Source of the DNA: Pseudomonas protegens CHA0
Lineage (GTDB): Bacteria > Pseudomonadota > Gammaproteobacteria > Pseudomonadales > Pseudomonadaceae
Reading direction: 5' to 3'
Assembly (NCBI RefSeq): GCF_000397205.1
Contig: NC_021237.1
Span: forward strand, 3,907,001 to 3,971,000
DNA length: 64,000 bases
Both the position numbers and the translations under genes were made by a program. How positions within the stretch are numbered: the first letter of the stretch is position 1; every line of letters starts with the position of its first letter. Positions 54,992 through 63,629 of the stretch are shown here, piece by piece. The notes under the pieces were generated by a model. It was not told the DNA's origin. It saw nothing but the letters and a program-made list of their open reading frames with translations, and did not search any database.

Positions 54992-56111
54992 TTTCTTGCG
55001 CCGCGCCCAGCGCGGGCTCTTGCTCGGCCTGCTGCCCCTGGGCCTGCTATGGGCCGCCACGGCCAGCGCCGCGACCCTCACCGATCTGGCCGGACGCCAG
55101 GTCCAGGTGCCGGAGAAGGTCGAGCACATCCTGCTCGGCGAAGGCCGGATGATCTATTCCCTGTCGCTGCTCGAAGGCCAGAACCCGTTCGCCCGTCTCG
55201 CCGGTTGGCAAGGGGACTTTCGCGGCCTCGACGTGCAGGGCTACGAGGCCTATCACAAGGTCTTCCCCCAGGCCGACAAGGTGCCGCTGGTGGGCGGCAC
55301 CTCGGCCGAGACCTTCAGCGTCGAAAAGGCCCTGGCGGTGCACCCGGACCTGGCGATCATGGCCCTGAGCGGCGGCCATGGGCCGAGCCCCGACAGCGAG
55401 GCGGTGAAACAGCTGGAGGCCGCCGGGGTGGCGGTGATCTTCGTCGACTTCAGCGACCATCCCCTGAGCAACACCGTGCCCAGCATGCGCCTGCTGGGCC
55501 AGGCCCTGGGCCGTGAGCAGCGGGCCGAGGAATTCATTGCCTTCTATCAACAGTCCCTGGCCAAGGTCACCCAGACCCTGGCCAAGGCCGGTACCGTCAA
55601 GCAGCCGAAGATCTTCATCGACATGCTCGCCGGGCTGCAGGACTGCTGCGGCTCGCCAGGCACCGGCAACTTCGGCGAGATGATCAAGCTGGCGGGCGGG
55701 CGCAACATTGCCGACGGGCGCATACCCGGGCCCATTGGTGTGCTCAACGTGGAGTACATTCTCTCCAGCGACCCGGACGTTTACGTGGCCACCGGGGTCT
55801 TTGCCGCCGGCCAGGGCGGCGTGACCCTGGGTTACTCCGCCACCCTGCAACAGGCTCGGGACAGCCTGCGCCAGGCCGCCCAGCGCCCGCCGCTGAATGA
55901 ACTGCGGGCGGTGCGCGAAGGCAATGTGCACGGCTTGTGGCACATCTTCTATGACTCGCCGGAACACCTGATCGCGGTCCAGGCCCTGGCCAAGTGGCTG
56001 CACCCGGAGCTGTTCAAGGACCTGGACCCGGACCAGACCCGCCGCGAGCTGTACCAGCGCTTCATGCCGATTCCCGCCAGCGGCGTGTTCGCCACGAGCC
56101 TGAAACCATGA
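54978..56111 (+). CDS. fetC: Periplasmic iron-siderophore binding protein FetC
   Basis: A 377-residue cluster-III (BtuF/FhuD-like) binding protein. The signal peptide (RRAQRGLLLGLLPLGLLWAATASA) would be cut before ATLTDLAGRQVQVP, the usual opening of this family. An unusual DCCGSPG lies near residue 222. AAGGA precedes the ATG at 54978, which sits inside the end of fetB. It should hand the ferric complex, or iron released from it, to the FetDE importer. Confidence 0.9.
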   Translation: MTHRDFLRRAQRGLLLGLLPLGLLWAATASAATLTDLAGRQVQVPEKVEHILLGEGRMIYSLSLLEGQNPFARLAGWQGDFRGLDVQGYEAYHKVFPQADKVPLVGGTSAETFSVEKALAVHPDLAIMALSGGHGPSPDSEAVKQLEAAGVAVIFVDFSDHPLSNTVPSMRLLGQALGREQRAEEFIAFYQQSLAKVTQTLAKAGTVKQPKIFIDMLAGLQDCCGSPGTGNFGEMIKLAGGRNIADGRIPGPIGVLNVEYILSSDPDVYVATGVFAAGQGGVTLGYSATLQQARDSLRQAAQRPPLNELRAVREGNVHGLWHIFYDSPEHLIAVQALAKWLHPELFKDLDPDQTRRELYQRFMPIPASGVFATSLKP

Positions 56112-57175
56112 CCCAGGCTGCCACCGACGTGGCGGACAACCTTGCCGCCGGCCATTACCAGCGACGCCACGGGCGCCGAGTGCTGCTGTTGGGCGGGCTG
56201 GCCCTGGCCCTGCTGCTGTCCCTGGCCCTGGACATCACCACCGGGCCTTCGGGGATGAGCCTGTCGCGCCTGCTGCAGGTGCTCTGGGACCCGGGCTCGA
56301 TGCCCCGGGTGGAAGCGGTGATCGTGTGGAACGTGCGCCTGCCCTACGCCCTGATGGCGGTGCTGGTGGGGGCCGCCCTGGCCCTGGCCGGGGCGGAGAT
56401 GCAGACCGTGCTCGACAACCCCCTGGCCAGCCCCTTCACCCTCGGTGTATCCGCCGCCGCGGCGTTCGGTGCAGCCCTGGCCATCGTCCTTGGCCTGGGC
56501 CTTCCCGGGGTGCCGGCGCAGTACCTGATCTCGGCCAACGCCTTCCTCTTCGCCCTGGCCTCGGTGGCCTTGCTCTACCTGCTGGCACGCTGGCGCGGCT
56601 TCGGCGTGGAAAGCCTGGTGCTGTTCGGCATCGCCCTGGTGTTCGCCTTCAATGCCCTGGTGGCGCTGCTGCAATTCGTCGCCACCCAGGACAGCCTGCA
56701 GCAACTGGTGTTCTGGACCCTGGGCAGCCTGGCCCGGGCCTCCTGGGAAAAGCTCGCGGTACTGGCCCTGGCGCTGTTGCTGTGCCTGCCCTTCTCCCTG
56801 CGCCAGAGCTGGGCCCTGACCGCCCTGAGCCTGGGCGAGGAACGGGCCCGCAGCTTCGGCATCGACGTTGGCCGCCTGCGCCTGCTGTCACTGTTGCGCA
56901 TCAGCCTGCTGTCGGCCCTGGCGGTGTCCTTTGTCGGCACCATCGGCTTTATCGGCCTGATCGCCCCGCACATCGCCCGCCTGCTGGTGGGCGAGGACCA
57001 TCGGCTGTTCCTGCCGGCCAGCGTGCTCAGCGGCGGGCTGATCCTGTCCATGGCCTCCATCGCCAGCAAGGCGCTGATCCCCGGGGTGCTGATTCCGGTG
57101 GGTATCGTCACCGCCCTGGTGGGCATTCCCTTCTTCATGGCCATCGTCATGCGCAACCGTCGAGGTGTCCTGTGA
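56108..57175 (+). CDS. fetD: FecCD-type ABC permease FetD
   Basis: A 355-residue iron-siderophore permease with about ten helices. Family motifs are visible as WNVRLPYALMAVLVGAALALAGAEMQ, LASPFTLGVSAAAAFGAALA, and the coupling/late region FVGTIGFIGLIAPHIARLLVGEDH. Its ATG overlaps the fetC stop (ATGA). A single permease suggests a homodimer. Confidence 0.93.
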   Translation: MTQAATDVADNLAAGHYQRRHGRRVLLLGGLALALLLSLALDITTGPSGMSLSRLLQVLWDPGSMPRVEAVIVWNVRLPYALMAVLVGAALALAGAEMQTVLDNPLASPFTLGVSAAAAFGAALAIVLGLGLPGVPAQYLISANAFLFALASVALLYLLARWRGFGVESLVLFGIALVFAFNALVALLQFVATQDSLQQLVFWTLGSLARASWEKLAVLALALLLCLPFSLRQSWALTALSLGEERARSFGIDVGRLRLLSLLRISLLSALAVSFVGTIGFIGLIAPHIARLLVGEDHRLFLPASVLSGGLILSMASIASKALIPGVLIPVGIVTALVGIPFFMAIVMRNRRGVL

Positions 57176-58002
57176 AGCCGCTTGTGTCCTCCAACGCCGG
57201 CCTGTGCACCGCCGGCCTGAACATGCACTACGGCAACCGCCAGGTGCTGTGCGACGTGGCCCTGCCGCCCCTGGCCGGGGGCAGCGTGACCGCGCTGATC
57301 GGCCCCAACGCGGCGGGCAAGTCGACCCTGCTGCGGGGCATCGCCGGGTTGCACAAGACCTCGGGCCAGGTACTGCTGGACGGCGTCGACCTCAACCGCC
57401 TGCCCCAGGTGGAACGGGCGCAGCACATCGTCTACCTGCCCCAGAGCCTGCCGGAACGTACCCGCCTGTGCGCCTTCGAAGCAGTGCTCAGCGCTGCCAT
57501 GGCCGGGCATCGCACTGGCGGTTTCGCCCCTGGCCGGCCCAGCGCGGCGGTGTTGCACGGGGTCGAACAAGTGCTGCAGGACCTGGACCTCACCGCCCTG
57601 GCCGACCGCCCGATCGACGCCCTCTCCGGTGGCCAGCGCCAACTGGTGGGCCTTGCCCAGGCCCTGGTGCGCCAGCCCCGGGTGCTGCTGCTGGACGAAC
57701 CCACCAGCGCCCTGGACCTGTACCACCAGTGCCAGGTAGTGGAAGCCATCACCCGGGCCACCCACGAGCGCCAGTTGATCACCCTGGTGGTGGTCCACGA
57801 CATCAACCTGGCCCTGGGTTTCAGCCAGCAGGTGGTGGTGCTGCACCATGGCCGCCTGGCCGCCGCCGGGCCGGCCCTGGAGGTGATCAACCCACAACTG
57901 CTGCGCGACGTCTACGGCGTCGACGCCAGCCTGGAACAGGTACGCGGTCGACCGCTGGTGATGGTCGACGGCCGCCTGCCCTCTCACTCAGCCCTGGGAT
58001 AA
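57172..58002 (+). CDS. fetE: ABC transporter ATPase FetE
   Basis: A 276-residue FepC-type ATPase that powers FetD. Walker A GPNAAGKST is near residue 44, the signature LSGGQRQL follows, then Walker B VLLLDEPTSALD and switch His in VVVHD. It begins with GTG (57172-57174) overlapping the fetD stop as GTGA, with GAGG 6 bp upstream. No plausible ATG start is nearby. Confidence 0.93.
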   Translation: MKPLVSSNAGLCTAGLNMHYGNRQVLCDVALPPLAGGSVTALIGPNAAGKSTLLRGIAGLHKTSGQVLLDGVDLNRLPQVERAQHIVYLPQSLPERTRLCAFEAVLSAAMAGHRTGGFAPGRPSAAVLHGVEQVLQDLDLTALADRPIDALSGGQRQLVGLAQALVRQPRVLLLDEPTSALDLYHQCQVVEAITRATHERQLITLVVVHDINLALGFSQQVVVLHHGRLAAAGPALEVINPQLLRDVYGVDASLEQVRGRPLVMVDGRLPSHSALG

Positions 58003-58005
58003 ACC

Positions 58006-59220
58006 ATGACCAACGCTCAACAGCTGCCCCTCGACACCCTGGACACGCCCCAGGCCGCCCCGGCCTTCGACCTGCGCCCGCTGCTGCTGGCCAACCTGGC
58101 CTGCACCATGGCGATGATGGCGTTCGTTTCGCTGATCGGCCCCATTGCGCGGATTCTCGGCCTGGCCACCTGGCAGGCAGGGATGGCGGTGACCGTCTCC
58201 GGGGTGATCTGGATGCTCCTGGCCCGCCCCTGGGGCCGGGCCAGCGATCGCCTCGGTCGGCGGCGCATCCTGCTGCTGGGCACCGGCGGCTTCACCCTGG
58301 CCTTTCTCGCCCTCAGCCTGTTTATCGACGTGGCGCTGCACGCCCTGCCTTCGGCGCTGCTGGCGTTTGCCGGGTTGCTGCTGGGCCGCGGCCTGATCGG
58401 GGTGTTCTATGCGGCAATCCCGGTGGGCGGCTATGCGCTGATCGCCGACAACATCGAACCCGAGCATCGCGCCCGGGCCATGGCGTCCCTGGGGGCGGCC
58501 AACGCCTGCGGGCTGGTCCTGGGGCCGGCGCTTGCCGCATTGCTGGCGCGCCACAGTCTGAGCCTGCCGTTCTATGTGCTGGCGGTGCTGCCGCTGCTGG
58601 GGTTTGCCTTCCTCAAGGCACGGCTGCCGCGCCAGGAACTGCACCTCAAGCAGCCGCCCAAGCCGGTGAGCCTGGGCGATCCGCGCCTGCGCCGGCCGCT
58701 GGTGGTGGCGTTCGTCTCGATGCTGTGCGTGGCCATGGCGCAGATCACCGTGGGCTTCTTCGCCCTCGACCGCCTGGGCATGAGCCCGGCCGACGCGGCG
58801 CAGACCGCCGGCATTTCCCTGACCCTGGTGGGGGTGGCGCTGATCGCCTCGCAACTGGTGGTGCGCAAACTGGAATGGCCGCCGCTGCGGATGATCCGCA
58901 TCGGCGCCCTGGTGGCGGCGCTGGGCTTTGTCACCAGCATTCTCGCGGCCCAGGCCTGGGTGCTGTGGCTGGGGTTCTTTGTTTCGGCCGCCGGCATGGG
59001 CTGGATCTTCCCCTCCTTCGCCGCCCTGGCCAGCAACTCGGTGGACGCCGCCGAACAAGGCGCCACGGCCGGCTCCATCGGCGCGGCCCAGGGCCTGGGG
59101 GTAGTGGTCGGGCCCCTGGCCGGGACCCTGATCTACGGGCTGGAGCCACGCCTGCCCTACCTGCTGGCGGCGCTGCTGCTCGTACTGGTGGCCTGCTGGC
59201 CCGTAGCCCGACGCCGGTAA
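58006..59220 (+). CDS. fetF: MFS transporter FetF
   Basis: A 404-residue major facilitator with 12 helices and the loop motif RASDRLGRRRILLL. It follows fetE by 3 bp and ends the fet operon. Direction is not fixed by sequence: an efflux role for the siderophore or precursors, as for PchX/EntS-type proteins, is one reading, and uptake of the ferric complex another. A repeat element lies just past its stop. Confidence 0.87.
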   Translation: MTNAQQLPLDTLDTPQAAPAFDLRPLLLANLACTMAMMAFVSLIGPIARILGLATWQAGMAVTVSGVIWMLLARPWGRASDRLGRRRILLLGTGGFTLAFLALSLFIDVALHALPSALLAFAGLLLGRGLIGVFYAAIPVGGYALIADNIEPEHRARAMASLGAANACGLVLGPALAALLARHSLSLPFYVLAVLPLLGFAFLKARLPRQELHLKQPPKPVSLGDPRLRRPLVVAFVSMLCVAMAQITVGFFALDRLGMSPADAAQTAGISLTLVGVALIASQLVVRKLEWPPLRMIRIGALVAALGFVTSILAAQAWVLWLGFFVSAAGMGWIFPSFAALASNSVDAAEQGATAGSIGAAQGLGVVVGPLAGTLIYGLEPRLPYLLAALLLVLVACWPVARRR

Positions 59221-59261
59221 CCTTCGGGCGAACGACGCGCATTATCGAAACCCTGCGGCCC

Positions 59262-59413
59262 TGTAGCCGCTGCCGAGCCTGCGGCGAGGCTGCGAAAAGG
59301 TCCGCAGGACCTTGCTTGACGATCGACCGCCGAACCTCTATCGGCCTCAAGAGCGCCGCGCCCCTGCGACGGAGTGCCGCCCAGACCGTTCGCAGCCTGC
59401 GGCAGCGGCTACA
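59262..59413. repeat. 152-bp inverted-terminal repeat element, copy B
   Basis: Same length and termini as copy A at 3161-3312 (TGTAGCCGCTGCC to GGCAGCGGCTACA) and similar interior, with differences in the middle. It lies between the convergent fetF and sotB genes, and its right end provides the sotB TAG stop (59409-59411). Confidence 0.8.
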
Positions 59414-60587
59414 CGCTGGTGCGGCTCATGCGGCCCAGGGCCAGGCTGTACAACAGCAAGGCCAGGGTCGCCAGGGCGCCACCCGCCAGGCCGACATAGG
59501 CAAAGCCCAGCTGCCCGCCGACCCAACTGCCCAGCAGCGCACCGCCGCCAATGCCGATGTTGTAGATGCCGGAGAACATCGCCATGGCCACGTCGGTGGC
59601 GTCCGGCGCCAGCACCAGTACCTTGGATTGCAGGGCCAGGCCGAAGCCCATGATCGCCATGCCCCAGAACACACTCAGGGCCACCAGCGACCAGACGTGG
59701 CCATTGAGCGGCAACAGCAGGCTCAGGCACAGCGCCAGCAGCGCCACCGCGGTCAGTAGAAACCCCTGGGGGCTGTGGCGGTGCAGCCAGCTGAACAGCA
59801 GCGAGCCGATGATCCCGGCGCCGCCGAACACCAGCAGGACCAGGGTCACCACTTCGCCCCCCAGGCCCGCCGCCACCTTGATGAAGGGCTCGATGTAGCT
59901 GTAGGCGGTGAACTGCGCCGTCACCACCAGGGCGGTAAGCACATAGATCGCCACCAGCGCCGGGCGCTTGAACAGCAGCGGCAGGCTGCGCAGGGAACCG
60001 GAGTTCTGGCTCGGCAGCAGCGGCAAGGTGCGTATCAGCCACAGCACCAGCAGGCCGGCCATGGCCGCGATCACGCTGAACGTGGTGCGCCAGCCCAGGG
60101 CCTCGCCCAGCAAGCGGCCCAGGGGAATGCCCAGGACCATGGCCAGTGAGGTGCCGGTGGCCAGCAGCCCGAGGGCCTGCACCTGCTTGCCCGGCGGCGC
60201 CAGGCGCACCGCCAGGGACGCGGTGATGGACCAGAACAGTGCATGGGCCAGGGCCACGCCGATGCGGCTGAGCATCAGCAGGCCGAAGTTGCTGGCCAGG
60301 CTGGAGAACACATGGCTGACGATAAACAGCCCGAACAGCACCGTGAGCAGCTTGCGCCGTTCGATGTTGCGGGTCAGCAGCATCACCGGCAGCGAGGTCA
60401 GGGACACGATCCAGGCGTAGATGGTGAGCATCAGACCGACCCGCTCGGTGGGCAGGTCGAAGCTGGCGCCAATGGCGCTGAGCAGGCCCACCGGCACGAA
60501 CTCGGTGGTGTTGAAGACAAAGGCCGCCAACGCCAGCGCGATGACCGGCTGCCAGTTGCCTTGGGGTGTCGCCGCGGAATCACTCAT
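59409..60587 (-). CDS. sotB: Sugar efflux transporter SotB
   Basis: A 392-residue DHA1-family MFS exporter strongly resembling E. coli Sot[18 protein letters not shown] in helix 1, [17 protein letters not shown] and the late [20 protein letters not shown] are shared. In E. coli it lowers cytoplasmic levels of arabinose and other sugars or inducers. The ATG at 60587 has only a weak ribosome site. The neighbouring TetR gene on the same strand is a candidate regulator. Its stop codon lies within a repeat element. Confidence 0.88.
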   Translation of the reverse strand: MSDSAATPQGNWQPVIALALAAFVFNTTEFVPVGLLSAIGASFDLPTERVGLMLTIYAWIVSLTSLPVMLLTRNIERRKLLTVLFGLFIVSHVFSSLASNFGLLMLSRIGVALAHALFWSITASLAVRLAPPGKQVQALGLLATGTSLAMVLGIPLGRLLGEALGWRTTFSVIAAMAGLLVLWLIRTLPLLPSQNSGSLRSLPLLFKRPALVAIYVLTALVVTAQFTAYSYIEPFIKVAAGLGGEVVTLVLLVFGGAGIIGSLLFSWLHRHSPQGFLLTAVALLALCLSLLLPLNGHVWSLVALSVFWGMAIMGFGLALQSKVLVLAPDATDVAMAMFSGIYNIGIGGGALLGSWVGGQLGFAYVGLAGGALATLALLLYSLALGRMSRTSV

Positions 60588-60719
60588 GGGGGGGCGTCAT
60601 ACTCTTTCGATGATGGAACGGGTCCGGGACCCGCTGAAAAAATGCACAACCCGGGCCAGCATCACTGCTCCCGGATTGCGGGCAAAGGCTCCCAGGCGGA
60701 GCCAGGGTGCAGCGCCGCT

Positions 60720-61319
60720 TCAATTCCCTTGGGCGGTTCGCGCAAAGACCTGCATGGCCAGCGCCACGCCCTGCAGCAGGCGCGCCGCACTGACGCCGTC
60801 GCGGGCTTGCACCGACAGCCCGTGGAGCACCGTAGAGTAATAATCGCCCAGGGAAGTTGCATCGCTGTGGCCGGGCAATTCACCCGCCTGCTGCGCGGCT
60901 TCCAGGCGCTGGATAATGCTTGCGGTACGCGCCCGGCGATGTTCGGCCAGCCATTCGCGCACGCTGTCGTTGTCGCTTGAGCAGTTCACCGCCGAGGCCA
61001 CCACCATGCAGCCACGGGGGCCGTCGGCCCGGGTGTAGAGTGCCACCGCTTCTTGCAGCATGCGCTCGATGGCGACGTAGGCGCAGGGCTCTTGCAGGGC
61101 CAGGTCGGCGAAACCGCCTTCCTGGCTTTCGTACAGCTCGATGGCCTCGCGAAACAACGCCTCCTTGGAGCCGAAGGCGGCATAGATGCGCGCCGAGGCG
61201 ATGCCCAGGGCCGCCACCAGGTCGGCCATGGAGGTGGTTTCGAAACCACGGCGCCAGAACAGTTCGAGCGCCTGGCGCAGTGCCTGGTGACGGTCGAATT
61301 CGCGGGGTCTTCCAGCCAT
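60720..61319 (-). CDS. TetR-family regulator
   Basis: A 199-residue TetR repressor with an N-terminal HTH (RGFETTSMADLVAALGIASARIYAAFGSKEALF, about residues 20-50) and a ligand domain resembling the AcrR/ComR-like group (PRGCMVVASAVNCS). It lies 132 bp upstream of sotB in the same direction and may control it. No inducer is evident. The ATG at 61319 (MAGRPREF) is the usual opening of this subfamily; the weak upstream ribosome site leaves some doubt. Confidence 0.85.
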   Translation of the reverse strand: MAGRPREFDRHQALRQALELFWRRGFETTSMADLVAALGIASARIYAAFGSKEALFREAIELYESQEGGFADLALQEPCAYVAIERMLQEAVALYTRADGPRGCMVVASAVNCSSDNDSVREWLAEHRRARTASIIQRLEAAQQAGELPGHSDATSLGDYYSTVLHGLSVQARDGVSAARLLQGVALAMQVFARTAQGN

Positions 61320-61463
61320 GGGGGTCGGGTATCTCGTCGGGACAGGGAAGGTGCTCGGTTGAGCCCGAACAGCCGGTTGGCGCAGGGCGCCGGGACGAAA
61401 TGATATTAGATTTGCGCCGGTCGCGGCCAATTTCCGTGGCCGCGGCCTTGCCTGCGCCCTGCC

Positions 61464-62351
61464 TCAGTCACGGCCCTCCTGCAGAAACGGCAGCAGCAGC
61501 GCGAGAAACTCCTCCGGTGCCTCTTCCATGATGAAGTGCCCGCAGTCCTCGACAATGGCCCCGCGCAGGTCATTGGCATGGCCCTGCAGGGTCAGCAGAG
61601 GTGCATCGTTGGTGGCGTGCTCGGCACCAATGGCCAGCACCGGCATGGTCAGCGGCCGCTGCGCGCGCAGCTGATTCTGGCGCACCGTCTCGGGGATCGC
61701 CCGGTAATAGGCGAAGCCTGCGCGCAACCCGCCCGGGGCAGCGTAGGCCTCGATGTAGACTTCGGCGGCCACCGCCTCGCGGCGATGGGACCAGTGGTCG
61801 AAGATGTAATTCAGATAGGCCCGCTCGCGCCCGGCGATCAAGGCTTCCGGCAAATCCCGCAGCTGGTTGAACATGAAGTGCCAGAGAAAGATGTTCTGCT
61901 CCGGCGCGACGAAAATCGGTGGTGCATCCGCCAGCCCGGGGATCACCGCCTCGGTCAGCGCCAGGCGCTCCACCGCCTGCGGATGGTCGCTGGCCAAGGC
62001 GTAGGCGATCCACATGCCGACGTCGTGGCCGACCACGCTGTAGCGCTCGAAACCCAACTGCCCCATCACCTGGTGCAGCACCCCGGCCACATGGCCGGTG
62101 TCGTAGCCGTGCTCAGGGCGGTCGGACTGGCCGCTGCCCGGCGGGTCCACGGCAATGGCCTGGAAGCCTTGGGCAGCCAGGGCCTGGATCACCTGACGCC
62201 AGGCGTACCAGGTCTGCGGCCAGCCGGGAATCAGCAGCACCGGCCGGCCCGTGCCGGCGGTGACACAGTGGATGCGCTGGCCATCGACGCGCACATAGCG
62301 GTGAACCAGGTCGAGGCTGTCGGCCTGGAGGGTGTCAGTCAAAGCGTTCAT
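61464..62351 (-). CDS. Alpha/beta hydrolase, epoxide-hydrolase-like
   Basis: A 295-residue alpha/beta hydrolase whose nucleophile elbow reads VGHDVGM, with Asp in place of Ser, as in epoxide hydrolases and haloalkane dehalogenases. The oxyanion segment LLIPGWPQTWYAW and a late CGHFIMEE with the catalytic His are present. It is cotranscribed with the isomerase-like gene upstream (20-bp gap). Substrate unknown; a haloacetate dehalogenase or epoxide hydrolase activity is possible. Confidence 0.82.
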   Translation of the reverse strand: MNALTDTLQADSLDLVHRYVRVDGQRIHCVTAGTGRPVLLIPGWPQTWYAWRQVIQALAAQGFQAIAVDPPGSGQSDRPEHGYDTGHVAGVLHQVMGQLGFERYSVVGHDVGMWIAYALASDHPQAVERLALTEAVIPGLADAPPIFVAPEQNIFLWHFMFNQLRDLPEALIAGRERAYLNYIFDHWSHRREAVAAEVYIEAYAAPGGLRAGFAYYRAIPETVRQNQLRAQRPLTMPVLAIGAEHATNDAPLLTLQGHANDLRGAIVEDCGHFIMEEAPEEFLALLLPFLQEGRD

Positions 62352-62371
62352 GGTGTGTTCTCGCTGAAGGG

Positions 62372-63427
62372 TCAGGCAATGCCGAGCATGGCGTTGATCT
62401 GTTGGCGGTCGATCTGCGCGCCGGCGAAGTCGTCGAAGATGCGCTGGGTGACCTGGATCATGTGCCGGTTGATGAACTCGACACCTTCCCGGGCGCCATC
62501 CTCCTGATCCTTGAGGCAGCACTCCCACTCCAGGGTCGCCCAGCCCGGGTAGTCGTATTGCGCCAGCTTGGAAAAGATCCCCTTGAAGTCCACCTGGCCA
62601 TCGCCCAGGGAGCGGAAGCGCCCGGCGCGCTCGACCCAGGCGCTGTAGCCGCCGTAGATGCCCTGGCGGCCGCTGGGATTGAACTCGGCATCCTTGACGT
62701 GAAACATGCGGATGCGCTCGTGGTAGATGTCCAGGTAACTCAGGTAGTCCAGCTGTTGCAGCACGAAGTGGCTGGGGTCGAAGAGGATGTTGCAACGCGG
62801 GTGATGGTCCACCAATTCATAGAAGCGTTCGAAGCTGGTGCCGTCGTGCAGGTCCTCGCTGGGGTGGATCTCGTAGCACAGGTTGACCCCCTGCTCGTCG
62901 CAGGCATCGAGGATCGGCCGCCAGCGCCGCGCCAGCTCGTCGAACGCCGTCTCGATCAGGCCTTCGGGGCGCTGGGGAAAGGGAAACAGATAAGGCCAGG
63001 CCAGGGACCCGGAAAAGGTCCCCAGCTCACTCAGCCCCAGGCGTCGCGAAGCCTTGGCCGCCAGCTTCATCTGCTCCATGGCCCAGGCCGTTCTGGCTTG
63101 CGGATTGCCCCGCAGCGCTGGCGGCGCGAAGTTGTCGCACATCGCATCGTAGGCCGGGTGCACCGCCACCAGCTGGCCGAAGATATGGCTGGTCAGCTCG
63201 CTGATCTGCAGGCCCTTCTGCGCCAGCTGGCCCTTGAGTTCATCGCAGTAGTCCTGGCTCTCGGCCGCCGTGGCGACGTCGAACAACCGCGCATCCCAGG
63301 CAGGGATCTGCAGCGCCTTGAAACCCAGGTCGGCGGCCCATTGGGCAATCGCCGGCAAATTGTGGAACGGCGCCGTCTCGGCGCTGAATTGCGCCAGATG
63401 CAGGCTGGGCCCCTTGAGGGTTTTCAT
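62372..63427 (-). CDS. Sugar phosphate isomerase/epimerase family protein
   Basis: A 351-residue TIM barrel of the xylose-isomerase-like/AP endonuclease 2 superfamily. Candidate metal ligands are Glu in CYEIHP, Asp in FDPSH, His in FHVKD and Glu in LEWE. Members act as sugar epimerases, inosose dehydratases and similar, so the reaction cannot be fixed. GGGAGC lies about 8 bp before the ATG at 63427 and is partly inside a perfect inverted repeat that also covers the -10 box. First gene of a short unit with the epoxide-hydrolase-like gene. Confidence 0.82.
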   Translation of the reverse strand: MKTLKGPSLHLAQFSAETAPFHNLPAIAQWAADLGFKALQIPAWDARLFDVATAAESQDYCDELKGQLAQKGLQISELTSHIFGQLVAVHPAYDAMCDNFAPPALRGNPQARTAWAMEQMKLAAKASRRLGLSELGTFSGSLAWPYLFPFPQRPEGLIETAFDELARRWRPILDACDEQGVNLCYEIHPSEDLHDGTSFERFYELVDHHPRCNILFDPSHFVLQQLDYLSYLDIYHERIRMFHVKDAEFNPSGRQGIYGGYSAWVERAGRFRSLGDGQVDFKGIFSKLAQYDYPGWATLEWECCLKDQEDGAREGVEFINRHMIQVTQRIFDDFAGAQIDRQQINAMLGIA

Positions 63428-63436
63428 CGAACTGCT

Positions 63437-63468
63437 CCCTATTCTTTGTCGGTCGACAAAGAATAGGG
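63437..63468. promoter_or_regulatory. Perfect 14-bp-arm inverted repeat at the isomerase promoter
   Basis: CCCTATTCTTTGTC (63437-63450) and GACAAAGAATAGGG (63455-63468) are exact complements around GGTC. The repeat covers the -10 box of the isomerase promoter and touches its ribosome site. It could be a repressor operator (LacI-like size) or, in RNA, a hairpin over the translation start. Confidence 0.7.
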
Positions 63469-63488
63469 ATACGCTCTGGCCGCGTCAA
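63460..63488 (-). promoter_or_regulatory. Isomerase-like gene promoter
   Basis: On the minus strand TTGACG (63483-63488) and TATTCT (63460-63465) are separated by 17 bp. The -10 lies within the inverted repeat at 63437-63468. Confidence 0.55.
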
Positions 63489-63531
63489 TCATCGCCGTGC
63501 AGAAAAGTGTTTGGCCGTGAGGCCGTTCGCC

Positions 63532-63560
63532 CGTAGGTGCTGGCTTGCCAGCGAAGGCGT
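63532..63560. repeat. Single REP element
   Basis: CGTAGGTGCTGGCTTGCCAGCGAAGGCG, a Pseudomonas REP unit between the isomerase promoter and the amidohydrolase terminator. Confidence 0.65.
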
Positions 63561-63578
63561 CGCAGTGGTCGACAAGGC

Positions 63579-63608
63579 AAAAAAAAGCCCGCGATGAAGA
63601 TCGCGGGC
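63579..63608 (-). terminator. Rho-independent terminator of the amidohydrolase gene
   Basis: On the minus strand GCCCGCGAT and ATCGCGGGC pair around a 4-base loop and are followed by eight T. It lies 21 bp past the amidohydrolase stop codon. Confidence 0.85.
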
Positions 63609-63629
63609 CCGGCCGGCATCCATGCAGCA

